Assembly (NCBI GenBank): GCA_022448315.1
Contig: JAKVCA010000023.1
Span: 1 to 54,578 of the forward strand
Length of the DNA stretch: 54,578 nucleotides
Reading direction: 5' to 3'
DNA from: Pirellulaceae bacterium
Lineage (GTDB): Bacteria; Planctomycetota; Planctomycetia; Pirellulales; Pirellulaceae
Every line of letters starts with the position of its first letter. Position 1 is the stretch's first letter. Shown here piece by piece: positions 8,171-16,983 of this stretch. Position numbers and translations under genes: made by a program. The notes under the pieces are model-generated. The model was not told the origin of the DNA. It did no database searches and was given only the letters and a program-made list of their open reading frames with translations.

Positions 8171-9304
8171 ATGCTGACCGATCACACGAGAAGAGTCGAC
8201 TTTCCAACCTTGGAAGGCCAAACCTATCTAAACACCGCAGCTGAGGGCATCCCGCCATCAGGAGTTCTGACCGCGTTGGAAGAATACTCCCGCGACAAAT
8301 TGCTAGGCATGGATGGCAGAATTCCTCACGCGGCGCGGCGCGATGCGTTATGCAAAAAGGTGGCTACACATTTTGGCTTGGATGAAACTGAAATCGGCAT
8401 CTGCTCGTGCGCTTCGGAAGCGTTTCAACTTACTGCCGTCGCTCTGCAACTTGCTGACACAGACGAAGTCATCATCAATGACCTTGATTTCCCCGCCGGC
8501 GCGACTCCATGGCTACAACCGGGCTGCAAAGCTCAGGTGAAAATCTGGCGATCGCGAAATGGCATTCTGGAGTTTGAGGATCTCGAAGCCCTGCTTACGT
8601 CACGAACCCGAGTCGTTTCCGTTTCGCTCGTCAGTTTTTTTAACGGCTTCAAATTGGATCTACACACCTTGGCCCGCGTGACACGCGAAAAAAGCGAAGC
8701 TTTGATTGCCGTCGATGTGACACAGGCGATGGGGCGCGTCCCGCTCGATCTCCGTGAAGCGGACCTGGTCATCAGCGCCACTCACAAATGGATACTCGGA
8801 AGCCACGGTGGTGGATTGGTGGGCGTCCCTTCACGTGTGGCTCATCGACTGACGACACGTGCCGGCGGATGGTTTCACCTTGAAAATGCATTTGAAGAAA
8901 ATCGATTCGACCAAGTCTCGACTCGCCCTGGCGCGCCGAGTTTTTCGACGGGCATGCCCAACTATCCTGCAATCTATGCCGTAGATGCAGCCTTATCGTA
9001 CATCGATCAGATCGGTGTATCAGCTATCGACGCTCACTGCGCACCGCTGATGGAAATCTGTCTCGATGGTTTGAAATCCATGGGGGCGGATCTCATCTCC
9101 CCCAACGATCTGTCCGCTCTTGCAGGGATCATCGCATTCGTCCACCCCAACGCCAAGGATATCTACGAGCATCTGCATCAGAACAACATCCACATCATGT
9201 CCCACGCAGGTCGCCTTCGAATTGCAATTCACGGCTACAACACCCCAGCGGACATTAACAGGTTACTTGGTGAATTGCATACGGCGCTCAAGCTCCACGG
9301 CTAA
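8171..9304 (+). CDS. class V PLP-dependent aminotransferase
   Basis: A 377-residue protein of the cysteine desulfurase/isopenicillin N epimerase-type fold (aminotransferase class V). The start YLNTAAEGIPPSGVLTALEEY is typical of this group. AVDVTQAMGRVPLDL followed by LVISATHKWILGSHGGGLV gives the PLP-binding region; the Lys of SATHKW is the likely Schiff-base residue. The C-terminal domain ends with HAGRLRIAIHGYNTPADINRLL. No conserved persulfide Cys loop is evident, so a desulfurase role is less likely than an aminotransferase, lyase or epimerase role. It follows the ACP-like gene on the same strand. The ATG has AGGA about 8 bases upstream. Exact substrate unknown. Confidence 0.85.
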   Translation: MLTDHTRRVDFPTLEGQTYLNTAAEGIPPSGVLTALEEYSRDKLLGMDGRIPHAARRDALCKKVATHFGLDETEIGICSCASEAFQLTAVALQLADTDEVIINDLDFPAGATPWLQPGCKAQVKIWRSRNGILEFEDLEALLTSRTRVVSVSLVSFFNGFKLDLHTLARVTREKSEALIAVDVTQAMGRVPLDLREADLVISATHKWILGSHGGGLVGVPSRVAHRLTTRAGGWFHLENAFEENRFDQVSTRPGAPSFSTGMPNYPAIYAVDAALSYIDQIGVSAIDAHCAPLMEICLDGLKSMGADLISPNDLSALAGIIAFVHPNAKDIYEHLHQNNIHIMSHAGRLRIAIHGYNTPADINRLLGELHTALKLHG

Positions 9305-9410
9305 TTCCGAATCAGCACGGCCGGCTTCGCCGAGCACTCGCCTTTCCGGAGTGCGCAAGGATCGGTGGGACACCTCGGACAACAAACCAGTTGAGGCACT
9401 CTCACGAGCC

Positions 9411-10103
9411 TCATGCAAGAGTGACCCACTGCCAGATCGCGAGGTAATGGCACGCGCTCCCAAGAATGACGAAAATGTGCCAGATCGTGTGAAAATGATA
9501 CCGCCGAATATCGAGGGTCAAAAAGACATAGCCCAGCGAATACGTGAGTCCTCCAATTAAAATCCAAGCCAGCACGTTGTTGGGCAGTTGCCATAACAAG
9601 GGACCAAAGGCAATGACCTGTCCCCAGCCCAAAACGAGATAAAGCCAAAGACTCACTTGTGCAAGTTGGTGCCCCATCAGAACTTTGGTCAAAAAGCCAA
9701 AAATACCCAGGGCGATCAGCATCAGCAACAACGCCGACCACTGCCAGTTCGGGTTATTTTTTACAACGAGCGGGGCCATCGTCCCAATGATTAAAAGGTA
9801 AATAAAACCCTGATCCAAGCTCCGGAAGAGTGAATTCCACTTTTCCGATAGCATGACGTGCGAAAGAGAAGACGCTGCGAAAACACCCATGAGTGCCACG
9901 CAGTAAAAACTGCACATCATCTTCAACATCAGGGAGGCACCCACGGGAATACTTGTCAGTAGCGCGACGGAACCGCAAGCGCTCAAAAGAAATCCAAGCC
10001 CATGGGTCGTGGACGCGTAAAATTCCTCTTCGGAAGACCGCAGCGCCTTGCCAACATTGGGGACGCCTGTTTCGCGATAGGTCGACAAAAGTCTCTTCTC
10101 CAT
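9411..10103 (-). CDS. PAQR/haemolysin III family membrane protein
   Basis: A 230-residue protein with seven likely membrane helices. Family residues are visible in order: the Glu-rich start (SSEEEFYASTTHGLGF), SSLSHVM, RSLDQGFIYLLIIGTMAPL, and at the end FHTIWHIFVILGSACHYLAIW, where the two His residues together with the earlier His and Asp would bind a metal ion. Bacterial members (YqfA/HlyIII type) are named haemolysin III but are more likely involved in membrane lipid homeostasis. It stands alone: the aminotransferase gene converges on it from the left, and the formamidase gene is divergent on the right. Confidence 0.88.
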   Translation of the reverse strand: MEKRLLSTYRETGVPNVGKALRSSEEEFYASTTHGLGFLLSACGSVALLTSIPVGASLMLKMMCSFYCVALMGVFAASSLSHVMLSEKWNSLFRSLDQGFIYLLIIGTMAPLVVKNNPNWQWSALLLMLIALGIFGFLTKVLMGHQLAQVSLWLYLVLGWGQVIAFGPLLWQLPNNVLAWILIGGLTYSLGYVFLTLDIRRYHFHTIWHIFVILGSACHYLAIWQWVTLA

Positions 10104-10361
10104 TTGAAGGCGACGCTCAACGAAACGTCACAATGAGTCGTGTGGGACGATTGGTCATCAGAGAACAACCTTGAAATGACTTGAGTTTCTCTCCAATTCA
10201 ACGTGGAAACAGGTGCGACTCTCAGGTCATGAGGCCACCCTATCGATATCGGAGGCGCCACGCCTAGAACCTGAATCGATCTGACGTGACCGTATCACCA
10301 TCGGTTTCCGGTCCAGTTACATCTCCCTCAACCGGAAAAATCGATTATCCTTCATTCCAGA

Positions 10362-11270
10362 ATGCCACCCAGATGGAGTGATGCTGTGCAAAAGATCCCG
10401 GCCCTGCCCTTGCAATATGAGTTTTCGAGACACCTCAAGCCTCGCGGGACCGTTTCCCCTGGAGAGGTCTTTCAGGTCGAATCGGAGGATGCGTTATCCG
10501 GACAGATCCGGTTCCCCGGTGACCAACGTGACAAGAAAGCGATGCCCTACAGCAATCCCAACTGTGGCCCCATCCTCATTGAGGGCGCTGAACCGGGTGA
10601 TGCATTAAGGGTCACGATCCACGGCATCGTCCCGCGAGACGATCAGTGCGCCACTTACACCGGACACCCCGGCCCACTGGCCCAATGGTTGGGCAATAAA
10701 GTCCCTTCTGGTGGGCACGTCTGTCCGATCGTTAACGATGAAATTGTTTGGAGTGAATCCATCCGGATTCCATTCGCGCCAATGCTCGGCTGCATTGCAA
10801 CGGCGCCAGCATGGGGTGTCCCGACAACGCTTCCGGCAGGTCCTCACGGAGGGAATATGGATCTTGTGGAAGTTTGTCCGAGTCATACCGTGGTCTTGCC
10901 GGTCTTTGTCTCCGGTGGCTATCTCTTTCTGGGAGATGCACACGCGGCGATGGGACAGGGTGAACTGTCGGCCACCGGCCTTGAAATGGCCGCGTTGACC
11001 CAAGTCTCGGTTGAGGTTGCGAAAGGCGTCCACCTTGAATGTCCCAGAATTGAGACACCCACAGAAATCATGTGCGTAGCCACCCAACGCCCGATGGAGC
11101 GTGCCATTGCGGAGGCCTACGCAAACCTGATCCTCTGGATGGAGACCGAGTTTGGATGGGAGCGTTGGAAGGCTTACGATCTACTGACGCATGTCGGTCG
11201 CCTTTCCATCGGCTATTACGACATTGGCACGGTCGCTGCAAAAATCGATCGCAAATATTTGGAACCCTAG
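10362..11270 (+). CDS. acetamidase/formamidase family protein
   Basis: A 302-residue protein of the FmdA/AmdA amidase family, which hydrolyses short-chain amides to the acid and ammonia in the cytoplasm. The family pattern is clear: NCGPILIEGAEPGDALRVTI, then GPHGGNMDLVEVCPSHTVVL, and GGYLFLGDAHAAMGQGELS, which holds likely metal-binding Asp and His residues. It lacks a signal peptide. The length is typical of the shorter bacterial branch. The sodium:solute symporter gene follows about 150 bases downstream on the same strand, so the two may be co-expressed. Which amide is used is unknown. Confidence 0.87.
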   Translation: MPPRWSDAVQKIPALPLQYEFSRHLKPRGTVSPGEVFQVESEDALSGQIRFPGDQRDKKAMPYSNPNCGPILIEGAEPGDALRVTIHGIVPRDDQCATYTGHPGPLAQWLGNKVPSGGHVCPIVNDEIVWSESIRIPFAPMLGCIATAPAWGVPTTLPAGPHGGNMDLVEVCPSHTVVLPVFVSGGYLFLGDAHAAMGQGELSATGLEMAALTQVSVEVAKGVHLECPRIETPTEIMCVATQRPMERAIAEAYANLILWMETEFGWERWKAYDLLTHVGRLSIGYYDIGTVAAKIDRKYLEP

Positions 11271-11421
11271 GACCAGATGAATTCTCGCGGTTTCTTCGTC
11301 GGCTCAAAATCTAAATGAGCCCCAGAAAAGTGTCGACGGCGCGATGCGGTTCCTGTAATTTGATGGGCCATCTCTCCTGTAGCATTTCCTTTTTTCCTTG
11401 AACACTGTGAGCCGACTCACC

Positions 11422-13089
11422 ATGCAGGCCTTGACCATCATTTCCTTTCTGTTTTTCACTGGCCTTGTCGGAGTGTTGACCTACTGGATCACGCGTCGAG
11501 ACGACCTTAAAAGTACCAAGAGCTTCTTTCTCGCCGGACGAACATTGACCTTTCCCCTCATTGCGGGGTCGCTGCTTCTCACGAATCTGTCCACCGAGCA
11601 ACTTGTCGGATTGAATGGTGCCGCCTTCAACGATGGGTTGTGCGTCATGGTCTGGGAAGTTTTTGCCGTTCTGGCCCTGGTGGTCATGGCCTTGTTCTTC
11701 CTGCCACGATGGCTGAAGAGTGGTGTCACCACCGTGCCAGAATTTCTGGAAATCCGATTTGATCGCCAGACACAGATCATCGCCAACCTGATTTTTCTGA
11801 TCGCTTACGTCGGCATCCTTTTGCCTATCATCCTCTACACCGGTGCAACGGGTATGATTGGCATACTGGACCTCAAGGAATTGATGGGAATTGAATCGGA
11901 CGAAGCCGCTTTACCCTTCGTGGTGTTCCTGGTGGGCATTGTGGGCTCCGTCTATGCCCTGTTCGGAGGTCTGCGATCGGTCGCGGTATCCGACACCATC
12001 AATGGCATCGGCCTGCTGGTTGGTGGCCTGCTGATCACTTTTTTTGCATTGTCGGGCTTTGGTGGCGACGAGGGTCTCGTGGGAGGGATCTCCAAGCTTC
12101 AAAACAGCTTCGGAGACCAACTCAACTCCATCGGGTCCAAAGAAACCAGCGTCCCTTTTGGCGCAGTCTTTTCAGGGATCTTCCTGCTCCATCTTTTCTA
12201 CTGGACGACGAATCAACAGATCATTCAACGAACCCTGGGTGCAAGTAGCCTCGCTGAAGGTCAGAAAGGCGTTTTGCTAACGGGCGGCCTGAAACTTCTT
12301 GGCCCACTGTTTCTGGTGATCCCCGGAATCATCGCATATGCCATGTATCAAGAGGATGAACTTTTCCAGGGTTCGGAATTTCAAACTTCCGCAGGAGGTG
12401 AAGACATTAAGCTCTCCGATCATGCTTACGGAGAGTTGGTGAGTCATGTTCTCCCAGCGCCCTTGGCGGGCTTCTTTGCTGCGGCCATGATTGGCGCGAT
12501 CCTGTCCAGCTTCAACAGTGCTCTGAACAGTTCCTGCACCCTGTTTTCGTTGGGTCTCTATCGAAACGTGATTCACCCCTCTGCGACAGATCAACAATTG
12601 GTCAGGGCGAGCAAGATTTTTGGTTGGATTGTCGCGATCGCTGCCATGTGCATCGCGCCGCTCCTCGCGCGAACGCCCAAAGGAATTTTCGATTTCCTCC
12701 AGAAAATGAATGGAATGTATGCCATTCCCATTTTCTCCGTCGTGGTCATCGGAATGCTGAATCGCCGAGTGCCCCCGAGTGCCGCAAAGTTTGGACTGAT
12801 CGGAGGCATCGTCATCATTGCCGTCGGCTATTTTGTTCCGCCCTTCAATGCCGTGGTCAATTCCATGCACGAGTTTTACTTTCTCGGTACGGTCTTCATG
12901 TGGCTTTTGATCATCATGATGGTCATCGGCTCGATCTCGCCACGTCAGGAGGAGTGGACCCAACAGGATGCCAAAGCCGTCGATCTGACGCCTTGGCCCG
13001 CCGCGCGAATGGTGGCGATCGCTCTCGCGTTCCTCGTCTTGCTGATCTACGCCTGCTTTGCGGACTTCAGCGTTCTGAGTTCCTATTGA
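11422..13089 (+). CDS. SLC5-type sodium:solute symporter
   Basis: A 555-residue inner-membrane transporter with about 13-14 hydrophobic segments. SFFLAGRTLTFPLIAGSLLL followed by TNLSTEQLVGLNGAAFNDG is very close in pattern to the SglT/YidK branch of the solute:sodium symporter family, which takes up sugars or related solutes with sodium. FFAAAMIGAILSSFNSALNSSCTLF in the middle is another family segment. I used the ATG at 11422; a TTG at 11398 would add 8 residues. No sugar-degrading gene is adjacent, so the substrate cannot be inferred; the amidase gene lies just upstream on the same strand. Confidence 0.88.
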   Translation: MQALTIISFLFFTGLVGVLTYWITRRDDLKSTKSFFLAGRTLTFPLIAGSLLLTNLSTEQLVGLNGAAFNDGLCVMVWEVFAVLALVVMALFFLPRWLKSGVTTVPEFLEIRFDRQTQIIANLIFLIAYVGILLPIILYTGATGMIGILDLKELMGIESDEAALPFVVFLVGIVGSVYALFGGLRSVAVSDTINGIGLLVGGLLITFFALSGFGGDEGLVGGISKLQNSFGDQLNSIGSKETSVPFGAVFSGIFLLHLFYWTTNQQIIQRTLGASSLAEGQKGVLLTGGLKLLGPLFLVIPGIIAYAMYQEDELFQGSEFQTSAGGEDIKLSDHAYGELVSHVLPAPLAGFFAAAMIGAILSSFNSALNSSCTLFSLGLYRNVIHPSATDQQLVRASKIFGWIVAIAAMCIAPLLARTPKGIFDFLQKMNGMYAIPIFSVVVIGMLNRRVPPSAAKFGLIGGIVIIAVGYFVPPFNAVVNSMHEFYFLGTVFMWLLIIMMVIGSISPRQEEWTQQDAKAVDLTPWPAARMVAIALAFLVLLIYACFADFSVLSSY

Positions 13090-13228
13090 CCCTCGGATGC
13101 TTGTCCAGAGGTGTCTACGTTTAGGCCACGATGCAGACCGCGAAAAGACCCGCAAACAAGGCGATCACAAAACCCCAACTGATCAAGACAGTAATCAGGC
13201 AGGCACTCACCCCCTTGAGGACGGTCGT

Positions 13229-14020
13229 TTAAAGCGCTGCACTCAACGAGAGACCATAGTAAACGCCAAAGAGCAATAGAGAAATCAACAGACTAAGAAG
13301 GGGCACAGGAATGAACTGAGGGAGTCCGCCATAGGCCAACATGATTCCATTTAGATAGAGAGCCACCTTCGCCGTATTGGCGTATCGATATCTTCCCGCT
13401 CCCAAAATTCGTAAAGCGATGTGGAGCAATCCCCCGAGACCAAAAGGCACAACGGTCGCCCATAAGCAGCCAACAGAGAATATGGACAAGCCAGAGAAAA
13501 CAACAGCCTCACCATCGAACTCGTAATACAAGATCGACAGCCAGAGAATACTTAGCCATATGGCGAATGAAACGATAGATACGACGCAAAAGTTGAACCG
13601 AAAGGCAGGCCCGACTCCATCGTCAAGCCGCATCTCTTTCAAAGCTTGTTTTGGAAAAAAGGTGACCAGACAGAGCGTGATGATAAAACCGTGCAAATAG
13701 CGTTCTGATCTTTCCCAAGCAGTTCCTGATCGGTCGGGGACTTGATCGCCCGTTCGATGCTTCGGCATCGTAGAACCTGCAAGCAGACTGGGAGCCTGAT
13801 AGGGATTCTCGTCACTAGGAGCAGCCCGCTCTTCATCAGCAGGAATCGTCTGCGAATTCGGACTCGTCGGGTCCGAAAATTGATTCCGCTCCACTCGGCT
13901 CCGATCCATTTGACCAATCCCGAGATGTTGGCCACACTCCGGACAATGGAATGTTTTGTCGACACTCTCTTGCAAATCGAAGACCGCCGCGCACCCGGGA
14001 CACCTTACTTTGGTCTTCAT
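13229..14020 (-). CDS. zinc-ribbon multipass membrane protein
   Basis: A 263-residue protein. Residues 7-32 form a zinc ribbon with two CxxC pairs (RCPGCAAVF and FHCPECGQHL), as in many planctomycete proteins with MJ0042-like fingers. A polar, Pro/Ser-rich linker follows to about residue 105, then four to five membrane helices (for example FNFCVVSIVSFAIWLSIL and FSVGCLWATVVPFGLGGLL). The ribbon would lie in the cytoplasm. I do not recognise a function. It is convergent with the symporter gene and lies just downstream of the tRNA-Ser gene on the same strand. Confidence 0.72.
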   Translation of the reverse strand: MKTKVRCPGCAAVFDLQESVDKTFHCPECGQHLGIGQMDRSRVERNQFSDPTSPNSQTIPADEERAAPSDENPYQAPSLLAGSTMPKHRTGDQVPDRSGTAWERSERYLHGFIITLCLVTFFPKQALKEMRLDDGVGPAFRFNFCVVSIVSFAIWLSILWLSILYYEFDGEAVVFSGLSIFSVGCLWATVVPFGLGGLLHIALRILGAGRYRYANTAKVALYLNGIMLAYGGLPQFIPVPLLSLLISLLLFGVYYGLSLSAAL

Positions 14021-14118
14021 GAAATCTCGTCCGCGAATTGCATCGGTGAGCAGGGAGGATCATTCCCTCCATCAAGGTTTCAGGCAATCGCCGACTTGAG
14101 GGACAACTTCAAGAAACG

Positions 14119-14149
14119 ATAAGAGCCCCTGCACTGAACAGAGGCTCTT
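14119..14149 (-). terminator. stem-loop after tRNA-Ser
   Basis: On the minus strand aagagcc/ggctctt form a 7-bp stem, extended inward by three more pairs after one mismatch, followed by a T-rich stretch (ttatcgtttcttg). It lies about 42 bases past the tRNA 3' end, so it probably ends the tRNA transcript. Confidence 0.6.
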
Positions 14150-14191
14150 GGATCATAAAGGGGTGATCTTATCATATACCACCCGAATAAG

Positions 14192-14280
14192 CGGAGGAGA
14201 CAGGATTCGAACCTGCGGATGGGAATGACCCCATCACCGATTTAGCAAACCGGCGCATTCGACCACTCTGCCACTCCTCC
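14192..14280 (-). tRNA. tRNA-Ser (anticodon GCU)
   Basis: The minus strand gives a complete class II tRNA of 89 bases. The acceptor stem GGAGGAG pairs with CTCCTCC, followed by discriminator G. The anticodon loop is in ggtttgctaaatc with anticodon GCU (14244-14246), a long variable arm follows (about atggggtcattcccat), and the T arm has ggttcgaatcc. The long arm and GCU anticodon identify it as serine tRNA reading AGC/AGU. The CCA end is not encoded. Confidence 0.95.
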
Positions 14281-14635
14281 TGACCCGGCTGCTACGGCTT
14301 ACCGAAACCGCCGATATCGAGGCACATTCTAATCACTTCATCGTCTCACGGAAAGGACCACTTGAGGGCATGCGAACCGGTAAATCGCGTCTTTCAAAAA
14401 AGTATCAAGTTGGGAATTGAAAAGTAATCCGAACGATTAGAACCGGGCGTCGCGTCAAAATAGGCAATTTAAAACCCCAGCTTTTTCAACCCTGAAGCGA
14501 ACGAAGGCCTTTTTCCCTCAAACCCGCCATCACCCGAAAGTTCTTTAAATCCGGCACCATCAGATGGGCGATTAAACCGTAGGGAGAGTTGCGTCTTTTG
14601 AGCATCCGACGCTTCGAATGCTGCAACGCTTCTGA
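14281..14635. other. intergenic region upstream of tRNA-Ser and lipoprotein gene
   Basis: This 355-base stretch must hold the promoters of tRNA-Ser (leftward) and of the lipoprotein gene (rightward). It is AT-richer in its middle (for example gtatcaagttgggaattgaaaagtaatcc). I see no ORF, strong hairpin or repeat I can support. Confidence 0.5.
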
Positions 14636-15478
14636 ATGCAACCTGTGAAAATCGCTCATGTTATGGCTTCAATGATGGCAAAAAAGCCAGATAAAACTCA
14701 ACAACAAACGAGTCAACGCCAGCGGTGCGCGGCTTTGGCCGTGGGGCTCTGCCTTGATTTAACGAGGATATTACTGCCCCACACGCTGATCCTGCGCCTA
14801 TTTGCTGTGCTCTTGGTTGGCAGCCAGTTGCTCGGTTGTACGGTTCTCACGGGCGTGCGTAACTACATGGCGTACAACACCGAGTGCGACAATCTCGTCA
14901 TCGGCTGGCGCGACCATGTTTACTCGCGCCGTGCCTTCAATAGCCGAATCAGTCAGTTTCCGGCGAGTCAGTACCCGGATAGCTTCCGTGAAGGTTTCAT
15001 CGCGGGTTACCACGACGTTGCCAAAGGCGGAAAAGGGTGTCCGCCCGCCATCCCCCCAAGACGGTTCTGGAGTTGGAAATACCAGACCGCAGAGGGACAA
15101 GCGAAAGTTAACGAGTGGTTTACCGCGTACCCCTATGGCGCTCGGGCAGCTGAAGAAGACGGGATCGGAAATTATCGAGACATCCAGATCTCGAGCGACC
15201 TCGAAGCCATGATGAAAACACAAAATCAGATCGGCAGGGACTGTCTGGATTGCGGTCCAAAGACAGACTCAACCGCCCCGCTTCAATACCCGGATGGCGA
15301 GACCATCGAACCTGGGTTGCCCATGGACCAGGCAGAAAGCTCGGACCGTCGCATCCACTCCGAATCACCGTCGTATACATCTGTTCGACCCGCGAGTTAC
15401 GTGCTTGAACGCTTGCCACCCGTCCAATCAGGATCTGCGACGATTGATCGCGAGTCGGTCTACGAAGACCCTCCGTAG
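14636..15478 (+). CDS. putative exported lipoprotein of unknown function
   Basis: A 280-residue protein. After a long basic N-terminus, residues about 50-70 are hydrophobic and end in LLVGSQLLGCTVLTG, a good lipobox with the Cys as the lipid site. The mature part is rich in Tyr, Arg and Trp, with YPDSFREGFIAGYHDVAKGG and PPRRFWSWKYQTAEGQAKVN; a repeated G-F/Y pattern of this kind occurs in other planctomycete exported proteins. The C-terminal 80 residues are Ser/Pro-rich and look unstructured. The polysaccharide export lipoprotein gene follows 77 bases later on the same strand, so a role in surface polysaccharide export is possible but unproven. The start could also be one of the Met codons at residues 11, 14 or 15, giving a more usual signal length. 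Confidence 0.65.
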   Translation: MQPVKIAHVMASMMAKKPDKTQQQTSQRQRCAALAVGLCLDLTRILLPHTLILRLFAVLLVGSQLLGCTVLTGVRNYMAYNTECDNLVIGWRDHVYSRRAFNSRISQFPASQYPDSFREGFIAGYHDVAKGGKGCPPAIPPRRFWSWKYQTAEGQAKVNEWFTAYPYGARAAEEDGIGNYRDIQISSDLEAMMKTQNQIGRDCLDCGPKTDSTAPLQYPDGETIEPGLPMDQAESSDRRIHSESPSYTSVRPASYVLERLPPVQSGSATIDRESVYEDPP

Positions 15479-15555
15479 GTGGCAAGTCTCATTAGCAGCC
15501 CTTTTTCCTTGACTGATATTCCTTGACTAAAGTTTCCACGCGGAGCCCCTAGGCT

Positions 15556-16896
15556 ATGTCACCAAGATTTCCAGCCCATCTCCTCGGCAGATTTCACCGC
15601 GTATTTCTATGCGTCGTTGCAATCCTGTGCGCTGGGTTAACGGGCTGCACGGCATTGGTGTCTCCAATCAACGCGTTGCCCGCCAATCGCGTTCCGGATG
15701 CCTTTCTGGGAACTCCCCGCGCCAATGATGTTCCCATCAACCTGGCGCGACTCCGGATTGAGAAACCCAAGGAATACCTTTTGGATTCGGACGATATTCT
15801 TGCTATCTCGATCGACTCGGTTCTGGGGCAAGAGGGCGAAGCCCCTCCGGTCGCTTTTCCTCAGCCCGGTTCCGACCTGCCACCCGCCATCGGCTATCCA
15901 TTTCCGGTCACTGAGGAAGGCACGATCATCCTGCCACTGATCGATCCGATTTCGGTGCGAGGCATGACGCTGTCTCAGGTTCGGGAAAAAATCCGCAAAG
16001 CGTACATGGACGACAATGATATTCTCCAAGAGGACCGCATCATCGTGACCTTGATGCGAAAGCGAACGGTCCGAGTCATTGTCATCCGCCAGGATCAGGA
16101 CGCCAGCCAAGGTCTTGGGCAAGGCTTCAACAACCAAGGAGGTGGCGCGGGTCGCGTCAACCAGCGTTCAGACCAGTCGGGACGTGGTGTCGTCCTGGAT
16201 CTACCGGCCGATGAAGCCGATCTGATGCACGCGCTTGCCCAGACCGGTGGTCTACCGGGTATCAACGCGAAAAACGAAGTAATGATCCAACGCGGAGGTC
16301 AAGCCAACTTCCAGGAACGCGACCAGTTCACGCTCGATTTCTACAAAGAAAACTACGTCAACGGCGAACCCTGTCGAATTCCGCCGCCACTTCCTGGCGA
16401 CCCCTCGATCGAAAAAATTCCACTCCGGCTGCCGCCCGGACAGGTGCCTAAATTTACGCAAGAGGATATACGGCTCAACGACGGCGATATTGTCTTTGTT
16501 GAGGCTCGTGCCGCAGAAGTCTTTTACGCAGGCGGCCTTTTGAACGGTGGGGAATACCCTTTGCCGCGTGACTACGACCTAGACGTTTTGGGTGCCGTCG
16601 CGTTGACGGGTGGTCGAATTGGTGCACCGAACACCGGTGGCATTGGCGGTGCCGGCAGTCTGGTCAACGGTGCTCCGCCCCAACAGCTGATCGTGCTTCG
16701 CAAAACGCCTAACAACGGCCAAATTGCCATCGAGGTCGATCTCTTTCGGGCCGTCAATGACCCGAGTTACCGAATCCTCGTTCAACCCGGTGATACGCTC
16801 ATCTTGCGATACCGACCGGTCGACGAAGCAATTAACTTTGGCCTCGGTACCTTCTTCACCTACGGAATTTCAGAACTCTTCGGTAGACGACGTTAG
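15556..16896 (+). CDS. Wza-like polysaccharide export lipoprotein
   Basis: A 446-residue outer-membrane lipoprotein. The signal peptide ends in ILCAGLTGCTALV, a clear lipobox. Residues about 75-175 are the polysaccharide export domain (DSDDILAISIDSVLG, PFPVTEEGTIILPLIDPISV, MTLSQVREKIRKAY). A Gly/Gln-rich stretch (about 185-205) interrupts it, and an SLBB-like region follows (VFYAGGLLNGGEYPLPRDYD, LGAVALTGG). The protein probably forms the exit channel for a capsule or exopolysaccharide. No Wzc-type kinase or glycosyltransferase is next to it in the window, so it is separated from the rest of any export system. Confidence 0.87.
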   Translation: MSPRFPAHLLGRFHRVFLCVVAILCAGLTGCTALVSPINALPANRVPDAFLGTPRANDVPINLARLRIEKPKEYLLDSDDILAISIDSVLGQEGEAPPVAFPQPGSDLPPAIGYPFPVTEEGTIILPLIDPISVRGMTLSQVREKIRKAYMDDNDILQEDRIIVTLMRKRTVRVIVIRQDQDASQGLGQGFNNQGGGAGRVNQRSDQSGRGVVLDLPADEADLMHALAQTGGLPGINAKNEVMIQRGGQANFQERDQFTLDFYKENYVNGEPCRIPPPLPGDPSIEKIPLRLPPGQVPKFTQEDIRLNDGDIVFVEARAAEVFYAGGLLNGGEYPLPRDYDLDVLGAVALTGGRIGAPNTGGIGGAGSLVNGAPPQQLIVLRKTPNNGQIAIEVDLFRAVNDPSYRILVQPGDTLILRYRPVDEAINFGLGTFFTYGISELFGRRR

Positions 16897-16983
16897 TCAA
16901 CCTATGGTGCGCCGTACGACCATCGAGGATCTTCTCGATTCGTCATCGTCCAACATCGTATGGGCGAGTGACACCGAGGAGAA

